A DNA stretch of 64,000 nt from Chelativorans xinjiangensis. Lineage in GTDB: Bacteria > Pseudomonadota > Alphaproteobacteria > Rhizobiales > Rhizobiaceae. Shown piece by piece: positions 16,987 through 26,131 of the stretch. Position 1 is the first letter of the stretch. The number at the start of each line of letters is the position of its first letter. The notes under the pieces were generated by a model. The model ran no database searches, was not told the origin of the DNA, and saw only the letters and a list, made by a program, of their open reading frames with translations. A program made the translations under genes and the position numbers. The stretch lies in assembly GCF_009812055.1 (NCBI RefSeq), contig NZ_WQNH01000006.1, positions 1-64,000 of the forward strand, written 5' to 3'.

Positions 16987-17678
16987 AGCCCCTCCCCATC
17001 GATCCAGAGCGATTCTTCTTCATCGCGGTCAAGCGCCCGAAGGGCCTTTAGGCGCACGAGCTGTGCCGCCTCGATATGCGCGCGCATCTCCGCTTCCGCC
17101 GCCGCTCCGTCACGCGCATGTATGGCATCCAGGATGCGCTGGTGCTCACGGCAAGCTGCCTCCGCCCGCCCTGCATCGGTAAGCGTAGAGCGGCCGAGAA
17201 TGAGCATTGTCTTCTGCAGAGCGCTGACGGACTTGCGCAAGAAGCGGTTCTTGGCGGCATCCAGCAGAGTGGCGTGAAACTGGCGATTGACCTCGGCCGC
17301 CTGCACCTCGTCGTCGAGCACCTCGGCAAACTCTTCGTTCAGGGCACACAGCTCGGCCAGTTCCACCTGCGAGGCCGCCCGCGCGGCAAGCCGCGCCGCC
17401 GTTCCCTCGAGAACAGTGCGCATCTCGTAAAGCTCCATGATTTCCGCATAGCCAAGCCTGCGCACCACGGCGCCAAGGCGCGGCTGATGGACAACGAGCC
17501 CATCCGCCTCAAGCCGCCGCAGCGCCTCTCGCACGGGTGTGCGCGAGATTTGCAATCTCTCCGACAGCTCCATCTCGCGCAGTCGCGCGCCCGGCAACAG
17601 GTCGCCGCGGCGAATCTCGTCCAGCAAGCGAAAATAGACTGCTTGCCCGTGGTGAGTCGCATCTTGCTGGTTTGTCAT
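16983..17678 (-). CDS. GntR-family (FadR/FCD) regulator, first gene of the tcu operon
   Basis: A 231-residue regulator with an N-terminal winged helix (LREMELSERLQISRTPVREALRRLEADGLV) and an all-helical FCD ligand domain (EMRTVLEGTAARLAA near residue 85, then Asp/His metal-site candidates VNRQFHATLL and CREHQRILDAI). It is cotranscribed with tcuA through an ATGA overlap and divergent from the tctBA-OYE-tctC operon. It probably represses both until a tri- or dicarboxylate binds. In Salmonella tcu is controlled by a LysR protein, TcuR; here a GntR protein takes that place. An imperfect palindrome at 17695-17710 is a candidate operator. Confidence 0.9.
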   Translation of the reverse strand: MTNQQDATHHGQAVYFRLLDEIRRGDLLPGARLREMELSERLQISRTPVREALRRLEADGLVVHQPRLGAVVRRLGYAEIMELYEMRTVLEGTAARLAARAASQVELAELCALNEEFAEVLDDEVQAAEVNRQFHATLLDAAKNRFLRKSVSALQKTMLILGRSTLTDAGRAEAACREHQRILDAIHARDGAAAEAEMRAHIEAAQLVRLKALRALDRDEEESLWIDGEGL

Positions 17679-17694
17679 GAGAACGTCAGCGCCT

Positions 17695-17710
17695 GTATAC
17701 GATTGGATAC
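17695..17710. promoter_or_regulatory. Candidate GntR operator in the divergent tcu/tct intergenic region
   Basis: GTATACGATTGGATAC, an imperfect dyad (GTAT-N8-ATAC), 17 bp upstream of the gntR start and 166 bp upstream of tctB. FCD-type GntR regulators often bind GTATAC-centred palindromes. Position and symmetry are seen; binding is inferred. Confidence 0.5.
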
Positions 17711-17875
17711 GTCTGGACGACGCTAGTTGTCGGCCCGCAGAAAGACAACCGGAATTTCGAGTTGACTTCTCACATTATCGGAATCTATTTCTAATATTGA
17801 AACTTGAGGGGTGGAGTGGCCTGGCCGGCATCCAGCGTGGTCGCTGATGGACAGCCGCGCGATCGGGGGAGGATC

Positions 17876-18331
17876 ATGAAAATCTACGAACAGGCCGGAG
17901 GGATGTTCTGGCTGTTTTTTGCCGCTCTGGTGATGGCGGAGTCGATGCGGCTTGGACTGGGAACTCCTGCTAACCCCGGTGCTGGATTCGTGACATTCGT
18001 ATCGGCGCTTTGTCTCGGCTTCCTGTCGCTGGCGCACATCGCCCGCACGACCTTCCAGGGTGCGGAAGCGGCGGATGACGCGGCACTTCCCCTCGCAGCG
18101 GTTCCGAGGGTACTGCCGAGCTTCATCGCGCTCGTCCTTTACGCGCTTGTTCTTCCGCTTCTCGGATACGGTCTCAGCACATTTGCGCTCATGTTCGTGC
18201 TGTTCTGGCTGGTCCAGCCGAAACGCTACGTTCTCATCACCCTTCTCGCGTTTATCAGCACTGCACTGACCCAACTGATCTTCCAGTTTCTGCTGAAGAG
18301 CCAGTTTCCGGTCGGCCCTTGGGGCTTTTGA
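17876..18331 (+). CDS. tctB: TTT transporter small membrane subunit (TctB)
   Basis: A 151-residue protein with four predicted membrane segments (MFWLFFAALVMAESM; AGFVTFVSALCLGFLSLAHI; VLPSFIALVLYALVLPLLGY; ALMFVLFWLV and VLITLLAFISTALTQLIFQFLL). It ends in the typical TctB tail LKSQFPVGPWGF. The start at 17876 follows GGGGGAGG. It opens the plus-strand operon divergent from gntR-tcuAB and is followed after 15 bases by tctA. It stabilises the permease complex; the substrate is probably a carboxylate also seen by the tcu genes. Confidence 0.9.
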   Translation: MKIYEQAGGMFWLFFAALVMAESMRLGLGTPANPGAGFVTFVSALCLGFLSLAHIARTTFQGAEAADDAALPLAAVPRVLPSFIALVLYALVLPLLGYGLSTFALMFVLFWLVQPKRYVLITLLAFISTALTQLIFQFLLKSQFPVGPWGF

Positions 18332-18346
18332 CGGAGGCAGCGCCAG

Positions 18347-19861
18347 ATGGACATCTTATCGAATATCGCCCTCGGGCTCGGCGTTGCCTTCCAGCCAGAG
18401 AACCTTCTTTTCTGCACGCTTGGCGTCGTCATCGGCACGCTGATCGGCGTTATTCCCGGCATTGGTCCTGTTGGTGCAATGGGATTGCTTCTGCCGGCCA
18501 CGATGTATGTGTCGCCCGAGGCATCAATCATCATGCTCGCCGGCATCTATTACGGGGCCCAATATGGCGGGACGATCACCTCCGTCCTCGTGCGCATCCC
18601 CGGCGAGGCGACTTCGATCGTCACCTGCATCGACGGCCATGAGATGGCGCGCAATGGCCGCGCAGGCGCCGCATTGGGCATTGCCGCTTGGGGATCGTTC
18701 ATTGCCGGCACGGTCAGCGTGCTAGTCCTCATGCTGGTCGCACAGCCGCTCGCCTCGATGGCGCTCAGATTTGGCCCACCGGAATATTTCGCCATTATTT
18801 GCATTGGGTTGGTGCTTGTTACCCACCTCTCCCAGGGCTCGACGCTGAAGGCGCTGATGATGGCGTTCGTTGGGTTTATCCTGGGTGGGGTGGGGCTTGA
18901 CCTCGTCACCGCGCTGCCCCGGTTCACACTCGGCATCAACGAACTGAGCGACGGCATCGGCATCGTTCCCGTGGTCATGGGCCTGTTTGGCGTGGCCGAA
19001 GTTCTCGAGAACCTCGAAGGACGGGAACCGAATGTGCGCACGACGGAAACGCGGGTGAAAAACCTTTGGCCGACGATGGCCGATTGGGCGCGTGCAAAAT
19101 GGCCGATCGTGCGCGGCACGGTTATCGGCTTTTTCATCGGCATTCTTCCCGGCGGAGGCGGCGTGCTCGCGACCTTCACCTCCTATGCCGTCGAGCGCCG
19201 GATCTCCAAACACCCGGAAGAATTCGGAAAGGGCGCGATAGAAGGCGTAGCCGGCCCCGAAACCGCCAATAACGCGGCGGCAACGGGCGGGCTTGTTCCC
19301 CTGCTCTCCCTCGGCCTGCCCACGGGCCCGATCATGGCAATGCTCTTTGCGGCTCTCGTCATCCAGGGCGTTCAGCCGGGACCGATGTTCATCAGCAACC
19401 ATCCCCAGATATTCTGGGGCCTCGTGGTGAGCATGTATGTGGGAAATCTTTTGCTGCTCATTCTGAACCTGCCGCTTATCGGCGTCTGGGTGCAGATCCT
19501 CAAGACGCCCGGCTGGATGCTCTACCAGCTCATCTTCCTGTTCTGCCTCATCGGGGCCTACTCGGTGAACAACTCCACCTTTGACGTTCTTGTGATGCTC
19601 GTGTTCGGGGGCATCGGCTACCTGATGCGGAAGTTCCGCTACGACGCGGGACCAATGGTTCTTGCCTTCGTGCTCGGGCCGATACTCGAACAGAATCTGC
19701 GCCAGTCGCTGCTGATCTCGCACGGCGATTTCTCCATCTTCGTCACGCGGCCGATCTCCGGCGCCATCCTTCTCCTGGTGCTCCTTATCCTGATCTCGAA
19801 CGTACTCCCGTATCTGCGTGCTAGACGCCGTGCGCGGGGTCAGTTTCGCGGGGCCGAGTAG
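18347..19861 (+). CDS. tctA: TTT transporter large permease (TctA)
   Basis: A 504-residue, roughly 12-segment permease. Duplicate TctA signatures are present: [21 protein letters not shown] near residue 30 and [23 protein letters not shown] near residue 265, with [24 protein letters not shown] in the second half. The ribosome site CGGAGG precedes ATG 18347. The matching binding protein is encoded one gene further on, after the OYE-type oxidoreductase. That is unusual, because tctC normally adjoins tctB. Proximity to tcuAB suggests a tricarboxylate or its precursor as cargo. Confidence 0.93.
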   Translation: MDILSNIALGLGVAFQPENLLFCTLGVVIGTLIGVIPGIGPVGAMGLLLPATMYVSPEASIIMLAGIYYGAQYGGTITSVLVRIPGEATSIVTCIDGHEMARNGRAGAALGIAAWGSFIAGTVSVLVLMLVAQPLASMALRFGPPEYFAIICIGLVLVTHLSQGSTLKALMMAFVGFILGGVGLDLVTALPRFTLGINELSDGIGIVPVVMGLFGVAEVLENLEGREPNVRTTETRVKNLWPTMADWARAKWPIVRGTVIGFFIGILPGGGGVLATFTSYAVERRISKHPEEFGKGAIEGVAGPETANNAAATGGLVPLLSLGLPTGPIMAMLFAALVIQGVQPGPMFISNHPQIFWGLVVSMYVGNLLLLILNLPLIGVWVQILKTPGWMLYQLIFLFCLIGAYSVNNSTFDVLVMLVFGGIGYLMRKFRYDAGPMVLAFVLGPILEQNLRQSLLISHGDFSIFVTRPISGAILLLVLLILISNVLPYLRARRRARGQFRGAE

Positions 19862-19919
19862 CCAGAATCGCAAGGGAACGATGCGCCATGCACCAACTTC
19901 AAATCAGGGAATACTGCAT

Positions 19920-21908
19920 ATGCAGATAAAGTACCCTCACCTTTTCGAGCCGCTTACGATTGGCAAGGTCCACCTCAAGAACCGGATCGCCATGGCGCCC
20001 ATGGGCTTCCCCGCCCTGCAGGACGAAAGCGGTCTCCCTACCCAGCGCTACGTCGACTATTTCGTAGAGCGCGCCAAGGGTGGGGCCGGCCTGCTGCACA
20101 CTGGCATGCTCAAGGTCGAGGATGAGATCGAACATTCCAGCCGCAAGCGCGGTCCCGTGCGGGAGGCGTTCATTCGTCCATTCGCGGACCTGACCGAGGC
20201 GGTTCATTCGCTCGGCGCGAAGTTTTTCGTTCAGCTCTCTCCCGGCTTCGGTAGCCAGGCGCGCCCAGGCACCATCAGGGGCGGTCCCGTCGCGCCTTCC
20301 GCCGTGCCGAATTTCGGTGACCCGAAGATTACTTGCCGGGCGCTCAAAACCGAAGAGGTCGAAGCGCTGGTGAAGGCATATGGCCGCGCCGCCGAAATCG
20401 TCGCCCGCGCCGGCTGCGATGGTGTCGAATTACACGGTCATGGCGGCTTCTTGCTCGATCAGTTCACCTGCTCCTACTGGAACAAGCGCGACGACAAATA
20501 TGGCGGCAATCTGCGTGCCCGTCTGACCTTTCCGTTCGAAATCCTGCGCGAGATCAAGAGCCACGTCGGCGAAGATTTCCCCGTCACTTATCGCTATGGA
20601 CTCAAGCACTACATGAAATCTTTGCACGATGCCGGCCTGCCGGGTGAGACCTTCGCGGAAGTGGGCCGCGACATCGATGAGGGGCTCGAAATGGCAAGGC
20701 TTCTCGAGGAGGCCGGATTCGACGGGCTTGCCGTCGATGCGGGCGCGTTCGCGGGCCATTATTGGACGCATCCACCGATCTATCAGGACCATGGCTGCAT
20801 GCTGTCCATGTCGGCCATGGTTAAGAAGGTGGTCTCGATACCCGTCATGACCGTCGGCCGCCTCGACATCCCGGACATGGCGGAACGCGCCATTGCGTCC
20901 GGCGAGGCCGATATCGTCGCAATCGGCAAGGGCCTGCTCGCAGATCCCTATTGGCCTAATAAGGTGCGTGCGGGCCATGTGGAAGACATCCGCCCCTGTA
21001 TCGGCTGTCACCAGGCCTGCACGGAGGTCATCCATGGCCGCGATCTGAACTCTTGCACCGTAAACGCTGCGTGCGGACGCGAGCGTACCCACACCCCCAC
21101 ACCTGCGCTCGTCAAGAAGAAAGTGCTCGTTGCAGGCGGCGGCGCCGCGGGCATGGAGGCAGCACGTGTCGCTGCCGCCAGGGGGCACGAAGTCATTCTT
21201 TACGAGAAGGAGACCGAACTCGGCGGCCATCTGCGCGACGCATCGGTGCCGGACGATAAAAAAGACGTTGGGCGGCTCAACACCTGGTATCAGCGACAGC
21301 TCTCCAATCTCGGGATCCCCGTCAGGGCCAGCACTGCCGTTACGCCTGCTGTTGTCGAGGCCGAAGCGCCGGATGTGGTGGTGGTGGCCAGCGGCTCGAC
21401 GGACCTCATGCCGAAACTGCCGGGCGCCGATCTTCCGCATGTCGTGCCGAGCACGGGCGTTCTGCTGGGCAGGTACGAGACAGGCGAGAACGTCATTGTC
21501 GTGGGCGCCGGAGAGAACGGTTGCGAGCTAGCCCTGTGGCTCGCCAGGAAGGGCAAGCGCGTCACGTTAGTCGAACGGCTGTCGCTCCCGGTGGCAATTC
21601 CCGTGGCGCGCGCCAATCGTAACATGCTGCTCGATCTGCTTGCATTCCATCAGGTGCCGATCCTCACCGATACAGCTCTCGAAGAGGTGCGGGAGGGGTC
21701 GGTGGTGGTCAGCCATGCTGATGGCACCCGCGAGGAGATCGATTGCGACACAGTGGTTATGGCCGTCGGCGTCAAAGCCGAACCAGAGCTCTACGTCCAG
21801 CTCGTTCAGAGCTTTCCCGGCGAAGTTTATTCGATCGGCGATTGCGACGGACCAAAGAACATCATGAAAGCCGTCTGGGACGGCTTCGAGGTCGGGCGCG
21901 CGATCTGA
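19920..21908 (+). CDS. NADH:flavin oxidoreductase / 2,4-dienoyl-CoA reductase-type enzyme (OYE 1)
   Basis: A 662-residue three-cofactor ene-reductase. Residues 1 to about 350 form the FMN-binding TIM barrel of the old yellow enzyme family (YPHLFEPLTIGKVHLKNRIAMAPMGF; ELHGHGGFLLDQF). Then a 4Fe-4S cluster motif CIGCHQAC near residues 360-367 with further Cys in NSCTVNAACGRE. The C-terminal part has two dinucleotide folds: KVLVAGGGAAGMEAARVAA for FAD and VIVVGAGENGCELALWLA for NAD(P)H. It should reduce an activated C=C bond with NAD(P)H. The start at 19920 is set by homology; ATG 19881 with AAGGGA is possible. It is a close paralogue of the enzyme at 37935-39923. Confidence 0.9.
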   Translation: MQIKYPHLFEPLTIGKVHLKNRIAMAPMGFPALQDESGLPTQRYVDYFVERAKGGAGLLHTGMLKVEDEIEHSSRKRGPVREAFIRPFADLTEAVHSLGAKFFVQLSPGFGSQARPGTIRGGPVAPSAVPNFGDPKITCRALKTEEVEALVKAYGRAAEIVARAGCDGVELHGHGGFLLDQFTCSYWNKRDDKYGGNLRARLTFPFEILREIKSHVGEDFPVTYRYGLKHYMKSLHDAGLPGETFAEVGRDIDEGLEMARLLEEAGFDGLAVDAGAFAGHYWTHPPIYQDHGCMLSMSAMVKKVVSIPVMTVGRLDIPDMAERAIASGEADIVAIGKGLLADPYWPNKVRAGHVEDIRPCIGCHQACTEVIHGRDLNSCTVNAACGRERTHTPTPALVKKKVLVAGGGAAGMEAARVAAARGHEVILYEKETELGGHLRDASVPDDKKDVGRLNTWYQRQLSNLGIPVRASTAVTPAVVEAEAPDVVVVASGSTDLMPKLPGADLPHVVPSTGVLLGRYETGENVIVVGAGENGCELALWLARKGKRVTLVERLSLPVAIPVARANRNMLLDLLAFHQVPILTDTALEEVREGSVVVSHADGTREEIDCDTVVMAVGVKAEPELYVQLVQSFPGEVYSIGDCDGPKNIMKAVWDGFEVGRAI

Positions 21909-22019
21909 ACATTTCCGAGCCGGAACCGATCAGGCCCGGCCGGAACGCTACCCCAGGGAGGGGGGCCGCCCCTTCAGCCGAATGAAGGTTGGGGCTGCCA
22001 TCAGAAGGAGGAGTTAAAA

Positions 22020-23003
22020 ATGAAATTCAATCTCAAAGCTTTGGGCGCGATCTGCGGCCTCGCGCTCGGTGCCATTCTCGGAATGGCGCCCAACGTGGCT
22101 GCACAGGACTTTCCCACCAAGCCAATCACGATTCTCGTCGGTTACAATCCCGGCGACAACATGGACGTCATGACACGTCATCTCGCCGAGCTGGTCGAGA
22201 AGAAGCTTGGTCAGCCGATCAACATCGTCAACAAGCCCGGCGTGGCAGGCGCGGTTTCGCTTGGCGTTCTGGCCCAAGCAGCGCCCGATGGCTACACCCT
22301 GGCCTCGGTCGTCGACACGCCGCTGAGCCGCATGCTCACCATGCGCAAAATGGAGTACACGCAGGAGGATTTCGCGCCTGTGATGCAGTTCTCGTCAGGC
22401 GTGACAGGCGTCGTTGTCAAGGCCGACTCACCTTGGCAGACCTTTGAAGAGTTCATTGCGGATGCCAAGGCAAACCCGGGAAAAATCACCTACGCCACTT
22501 CGGGCGCAGGTTCGACCATGCATGTGGCGATGCAGTATGTCGGCAAGGAAGCCGGCCTCGACTGGACCCACGTCCCCTACCCTGGCGCGCGCGACACACT
22601 TGCCGCCGTGCTAGGCGGCCATGTCGCCGCCGCAGTCGGTTCGACGCAGTGGGTCGAGGACGTTCGAGCGGGGAACATGCGCCTGCTGGCGGTGATTTCG
22701 GACGCCCGTATGCCGGCCTTCCCGAATGTACCGACGCTGCCTGAACTCGGCTTCGATTTCGATGCCCACGCCGTCAGCATCATCGTTGCGCCTGCCGGCA
22801 CACCGGAACCGATTGTCGCCAAGCTCGACGAGGCCTTCCATGAAGCAATGGAAACACCCCAGTTCGGAGAAACCCTCACCAAACTGATCGCGGCCAAGGA
22901 ATATCGCGGACACGCTGAACTCACCGCCTATCTGAAGAAGGTGAAAGAGGACTTTGCCGGGATCATAGCCGATCTCGGCATTCCCACCGAGTTCAATAAA
23001 TGA
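22020..23003 (+). CDS. tctC: TTT transporter binding protein (TctC/Bug family)
   Basis: A 327-residue periplasmic receptor with a Sec leader (LKALGAICGLALGAILGMAPNVAAQ) and the family opening strand FPTKPITILVGYNPGDNMD. Conserved TctC features include NKPGVAGAVSLGVLAQAAPDGYT, YATSGAGSTMHVAMQ and FPNVPTLPELGFD. A very strong ribosome site, AGGAGG eight bases before ATG 22020, fits the high amounts needed for a binding protein. It serves the tctBA pair encoded upstream. A GC hairpin follows the gene. Confidence 0.93.
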   Translation: MKFNLKALGAICGLALGAILGMAPNVAAQDFPTKPITILVGYNPGDNMDVMTRHLAELVEKKLGQPINIVNKPGVAGAVSLGVLAQAAPDGYTLASVVDTPLSRMLTMRKMEYTQEDFAPVMQFSSGVTGVVVKADSPWQTFEEFIADAKANPGKITYATSGAGSTMHVAMQYVGKEAGLDWTHVPYPGARDTLAAVLGGHVAAAVGSTQWVEDVRAGNMRLLAVISDARMPAFPNVPTLPELGFDFDAHAVSIIVAPAGTPEPIVAKLDEAFHEAMETPQFGETLTKLIAAKEYRGHAELTAYLKKVKEDFAGIIADLGIPTEFNK

Positions 23004-23017
23004 CGTTCTCTGCTTCG

Positions 23018-23043
23018 GCCCCCGGTCACTCCGGATCGGGGGC
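23018..23043 (+). terminator. GC-rich hairpin after tctC (weak terminator or RNA processing stem)
   Basis: GCCCCCG (23018-23024) pairs with CGGGGGC (23037-23043) in the 159-bp gap between tctC and the SDR gene. No U tract follows, so it may protect the tctC mRNA end and lower expression of the next genes. Confidence 0.4.
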
Positions 23044-23162
23044 TGCCTACCCCACTCGGCCTGAGCGCGTGACCCGGTTGGCCGCATCGCATCCAGTCAT
23101 CTCCGTCGGCGGTAGATCCTGACGGCGCCAGAACTCTGACAGAACAAAAGTAGGCAACGGGA

Positions 23163-23894
23163 ATGGATGAAATGAATTCCAAGACTGCAATCGTGTTCGG
23201 CGGCTCACGCGGTATCGGTGCGGCCATCGTCGAGGTGCTCGCCCGCGACGGCTATAGCGTCGCACTCACTTACACTTCAGCTAAGCCCGATCCAGTTCCC
23301 GGTGGAAGCCTGAACAGGATTGCCTGCTACGAATGCGACATCCGTAAGCCTGAGGACATCGAGCATGTTTTCACGAATGCCGAAGCCGAGTTCGGCGGCG
23401 CGCTGGCCTGCGTCGTCGCGAATGCCGGCATAAATGTGCCCCCGGCTCCCGTAGGCGGTTTCCCGCATGAGCGGTTTGTCAGTCTCGTCGAGGTCAACAT
23501 CGTCGGTGCCTTCAACGTTCTTCACGCGGCAGCGAACCATGTCTGCGACGGCGGCACGATTATCGGCCTCACCACTTCCCTCGTCCGCCACGCGGCGCCC
23601 GGACTTGGTCCCTATTCGGCCACCAAGGCCGCGGTGGAATGCCTGTTGCGCTCCATGGCCCGCGAACTCGCGCCACGCAAGGTGCGCGTGAATGGCGTCG
23701 CACCCGGTCCCGTCGACACCGACCTCTTCCGCGCCGGCAAGGACACCGCCGCTGTGGAACGGTCCGCGGCGATGAGCCCCTTCAGCCGCGTCGGACGCCC
23801 TGACGAAGTCGCCGCCGTCGTGGGCTTTCTCGCCTCCGACGCCGCATCCTGGGTCCATGGCCAGATTGTTCAGCCGAATGGCGGCCTGATCTGA
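23163..23894 (+). CDS. Short-chain dehydrogenase/reductase
   Basis: A 243-residue classical SDR. The cofactor motif is TAIVFGGSRGIGAAI near residue 7, followed by ANAGIN and the catalytic Ser (TTSLVRHAAPG) and Tyr-Lys (YSATKAAVE). The tail is typical (RVGRPDEVAAVVGFLASDAASWVHGQIVQPNGG). It should oxidise or reduce a hydroxyl/keto group with NAD(P)H. The start is either ATG 23163 or the ATG three codons later. It lies between tctC and a ThDP-dependent enzyme. Substrate unknown. Confidence 0.88.
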   Translation: MDEMNSKTAIVFGGSRGIGAAIVEVLARDGYSVALTYTSAKPDPVPGGSLNRIACYECDIRKPEDIEHVFTNAEAEFGGALACVVANAGINVPPAPVGGFPHERFVSLVEVNIVGAFNVLHAAANHVCDGGTIIGLTTSLVRHAAPGLGPYSATKAAVECLLRSMARELAPRKVRVNGVAPGPVDTDLFRAGKDTAAVERSAAMSPFSRVGRPDEVAAVVGFLASDAASWVHGQIVQPNGGLI

Positions 23895-23929
23895 CGCTGG
23901 GCGACAACCAACTGCACGGAGCTCACAAG

Positions 23930-25705
23930 ATGGCACTGAAGAAAGGCGGAGAGATCATCACCGAATCTCTCATTAATGAGGGCATCACCCATGTCTTCGG
24001 CATATGCGGGCATGGCAATGTGGGGCTTCTCGACTGCCTTTACGAACGTCGGCACGAGATCGCACTAATTTCGCCACGTCATGAGCAGACCGCCGTCCAT
24101 ATGGCCGACGGCTTCTTCCGCGTGTCGCACCAGCCGGCGGCAACGCTGACCTCTACAGGTCCTGGATCGGCAAACCAGATCATGGCGCTGGCTGTTGCCC
24201 AGACCGACAGCTCCGCCGTCTATTCCATTACGGCAAACGTGCCCACCAATCAGTTCAACAGGGCGCCGTTCCAGGAACTGAACCTTCATCACCACGCCGA
24301 TTTCAACAGTGTTATCAAGCCGGTGGTCAAGCGCAGCTTCCAGCCCACCAGAGTCGAGATGCTGCCGCTTGCGATGCGGCAGGCCGCGGCAACGATGACA
24401 ACGGGCCGGCCGGGCCCGGTCAATCTGGATATCCCCTACAACCTCTTTCAGGAAGAGGCCGAGGTCACGCCCGAGCCGCGCGGCAACGCCTTCGGCCAGC
24501 GCCGCAGCGGCGCGAGCCTGGAGGACGTGAAGCGGGTGACGGACATGCTCCTCACGGCCGAACGGCCGGTGATCTTCATCGGCCACGGGGTCACTCTCTC
24601 CGAGGCCTCGGCCGAGCTCACGCGGCTGGTCCACAAGCTTTCGATCCCCGTGATCAGCTCCCCGAACGGCATGGGCTGTTTCGACATGACGGACCCGCTC
24701 TCACTCGGTTTCATCGGCCGCAACGGCGCGTATCAGGCGAACCAGGCGGGCCGGCACGCCGATCTTGTTCTGGCGATCGGCGGCCGCTTTGACGACCGGT
24801 CGGCTTCAAGCTGGAAGCCTGGATACTCCTGGAATTTCCCGCGCACCAAACTCATCCATGTCGACGTCGATCATGCCGAGCTCGGCCGGAACTACACGCC
24901 GGACCTGCCGATTCTGGCCGATGCTCGTGCGTTCCTCGGGCAAGTCCTGAGCGAACTCGAGGGGCGTGAAATCAGTGCCAATCGCCTTGCCCCATGGCTC
25001 GCCGATATCGCGGGCTGGCGCAAGGAGTGGGAGGATTATCTGAGGCCTAACTGGAACAGCCACGTCTCGCCTATCTCACCTTACCGGATTGTCGAAGACT
25101 GTCTGAAGGTGCTGCCGGAGGACGCGATCCTGACGCTCGATTCCGGCGTGCACCACAATTGGTACATGCAATTCTGGCAGGCGCGCCGGCCGCAGTCGAT
25201 GCTCAACACCTGGGGTTATTCCGGAATGGGCTTCGGGCCTTCATCGGCACTTGGCGCCAAGCTTGCTGCGCCCGACCGGCCCGTGGTCTCGATCAGCGGC
25301 GATGGCGGCTTCACTATGGTACCGCACGTGCTGTGCACAGCCGTTGAATACGACATCGCGGTGGTCTTTGTAGTCTGGAACAACTTTGCCTGGGGCGCGA
25401 TCCGTGACCTTCAATACGGATATCTCGGCGGCCGCGAATACCGCACAGCCTTCTATCACAACGCATCAGGTGAAAAGTATAACCCCGATTTTGCGGCATG
25501 GGCGCGGGCGAGCGGCGTCGAAGGCTATACCGTTACCCGCAGCCAGGACTTCGCCGGCGTTCTTGAAGAAGCCGTGCAGCTGAACAAGCCCGCTCTGATC
25601 GACGTGCATGTCGACGCGGATATCCGGCCGCCGGCGACGGGGTCGTGGGAGCTTCCGCCTCTGCCGGCAAAGGAGCCAGTCTTCGGCAAAGCGTGGCGGC
25701 CATAA
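23930..25705 (+). CDS. Thiamine-diphosphate-dependent enzyme (acetolactate-synthase-like)
   Basis: A 591-residue three-domain ThDP enzyme. The catalytic Glu52 lies in SPRHEQTAVHMADGF. The pyrimidine domain has TSTGPGSANQI. The C-terminal cofactor motif is GDGGFTMVPHVLCTAVEYDIAVVFVVWNN. The family includes acetolactate synthases, glyoxylate carboligases, benzaldehyde lyases and decarboxylases, and acts on 2-oxo acids. Length and sequence fit the acetolactate-synthase-like group, but no regulatory subunit is near and the gene sits with SDR and cupin genes, so a catabolic carboligase or decarboxylase is more likely than amino-acid synthesis. Cytoplasmic. Confidence 0.88.
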   Translation: MALKKGGEIITESLINEGITHVFGICGHGNVGLLDCLYERRHEIALISPRHEQTAVHMADGFFRVSHQPAATLTSTGPGSANQIMALAVAQTDSSAVYSITANVPTNQFNRAPFQELNLHHHADFNSVIKPVVKRSFQPTRVEMLPLAMRQAAATMTTGRPGPVNLDIPYNLFQEEAEVTPEPRGNAFGQRRSGASLEDVKRVTDMLLTAERPVIFIGHGVTLSEASAELTRLVHKLSIPVISSPNGMGCFDMTDPLSLGFIGRNGAYQANQAGRHADLVLAIGGRFDDRSASSWKPGYSWNFPRTKLIHVDVDHAELGRNYTPDLPILADARAFLGQVLSELEGREISANRLAPWLADIAGWRKEWEDYLRPNWNSHVSPISPYRIVEDCLKVLPEDAILTLDSGVHHNWYMQFWQARRPQSMLNTWGYSGMGFGPSSALGAKLAAPDRPVVSISGDGGFTMVPHVLCTAVEYDIAVVFVVWNNFAWGAIRDLQYGYLGGREYRTAFYHNASGEKYNPDFAAWARASGVEGYTVTRSQDFAGVLEEAVQLNKPALIDVHVDADIRPPATGSWELPPLPAKEPVFGKAWRP

Positions 25706-25716
25706 GGAGCAGTGAT

Positions 25717-26082
25717 GTGAGCGAACGCAAATCCGTTATCCGGCACATCGCCGAAGTGGCCTGGCGACAATATCCGGGGCACTTCGGGTCCGCTCTCTCA
25801 AAGGGGCTCGTGACGCCCGACAGCGCCGCTGCCCAGCATATCGACTACCGCATCTCCACCTATCAGCCGATGGCCTATGTCGAGCGTCACGTCCACAAGG
25901 TGCAAGAGCAGGTCTATCACGTCCTCGAAGGCGAGGGGCTGATGGAGATCGACGGGGAAAAACGCGTGGTGCGCAAGCACGACGTCGCCTTCATCGCGCC
26001 AGGCAGCTGGCACTCCATAGAAAACACCGGGCTTGGCGATCTGACCTTCATCGTGGTAACCGCTCCGGCGCACGACGAATAG
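25717..26082 (+). CDS. Small cupin-domain protein
   Basis: A 121-residue single cupin. The start is GTG 25717, seven bases after AAGGAG; the nearby ATG at 25715 leads at once to a stop. Cupin motif 1 is visible as ERHVHKVQEQVYHVLEGEG, with the expected His and Glu metal ligands. Motif 2 is PGSWHSIEN with the last His. Metal-dependent isomerase, dioxygenase-like or binding roles are all possible. It ends the tctBA-OYE-tctC-SDR-ThDP operon just before a strong terminator. Confidence 0.85.
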   Translation: MSERKSVIRHIAEVAWRQYPGHFGSALSKGLVTPDSAAAQHIDYRISTYQPMAYVERHVHKVQEQVYHVLEGEGLMEIDGEKRVVRKHDVAFIAPGSWHSIENTGLGDLTFIVVTAPAHDE

Positions 26083-26106
26083 AGACAAAATGGACGCGAT
26101 AATCAG

Positions 26107-26131
26107 AGACGGCCTTGGGGCCGTCTTCTTT
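26107..26131. terminator. Rho-independent terminator of the tct-OYE-ThDP operon
   Basis: AGACGGCC-TTGG-GGCCGTCT is a perfect 8-bp stem with a 4-base loop (26107-26126), followed by TCTTTA. It lies 25 bp after the cupin stop and immediately before the convergent iclR stop codon. Confidence 0.85.

Noticed and set aside
23930-25705. Biosynthetic acetolactate synthase (ilvB)
   Set aside because: No ilvN regulatory subunit or ilv genes nearby; the context is catabolic.
25715-25720. ATG just before the cupin gene as its start
   Set aside because: ATG 25715 is followed at once by TGA; the in-frame GTG at 25717 with AAGGAG is the better start.
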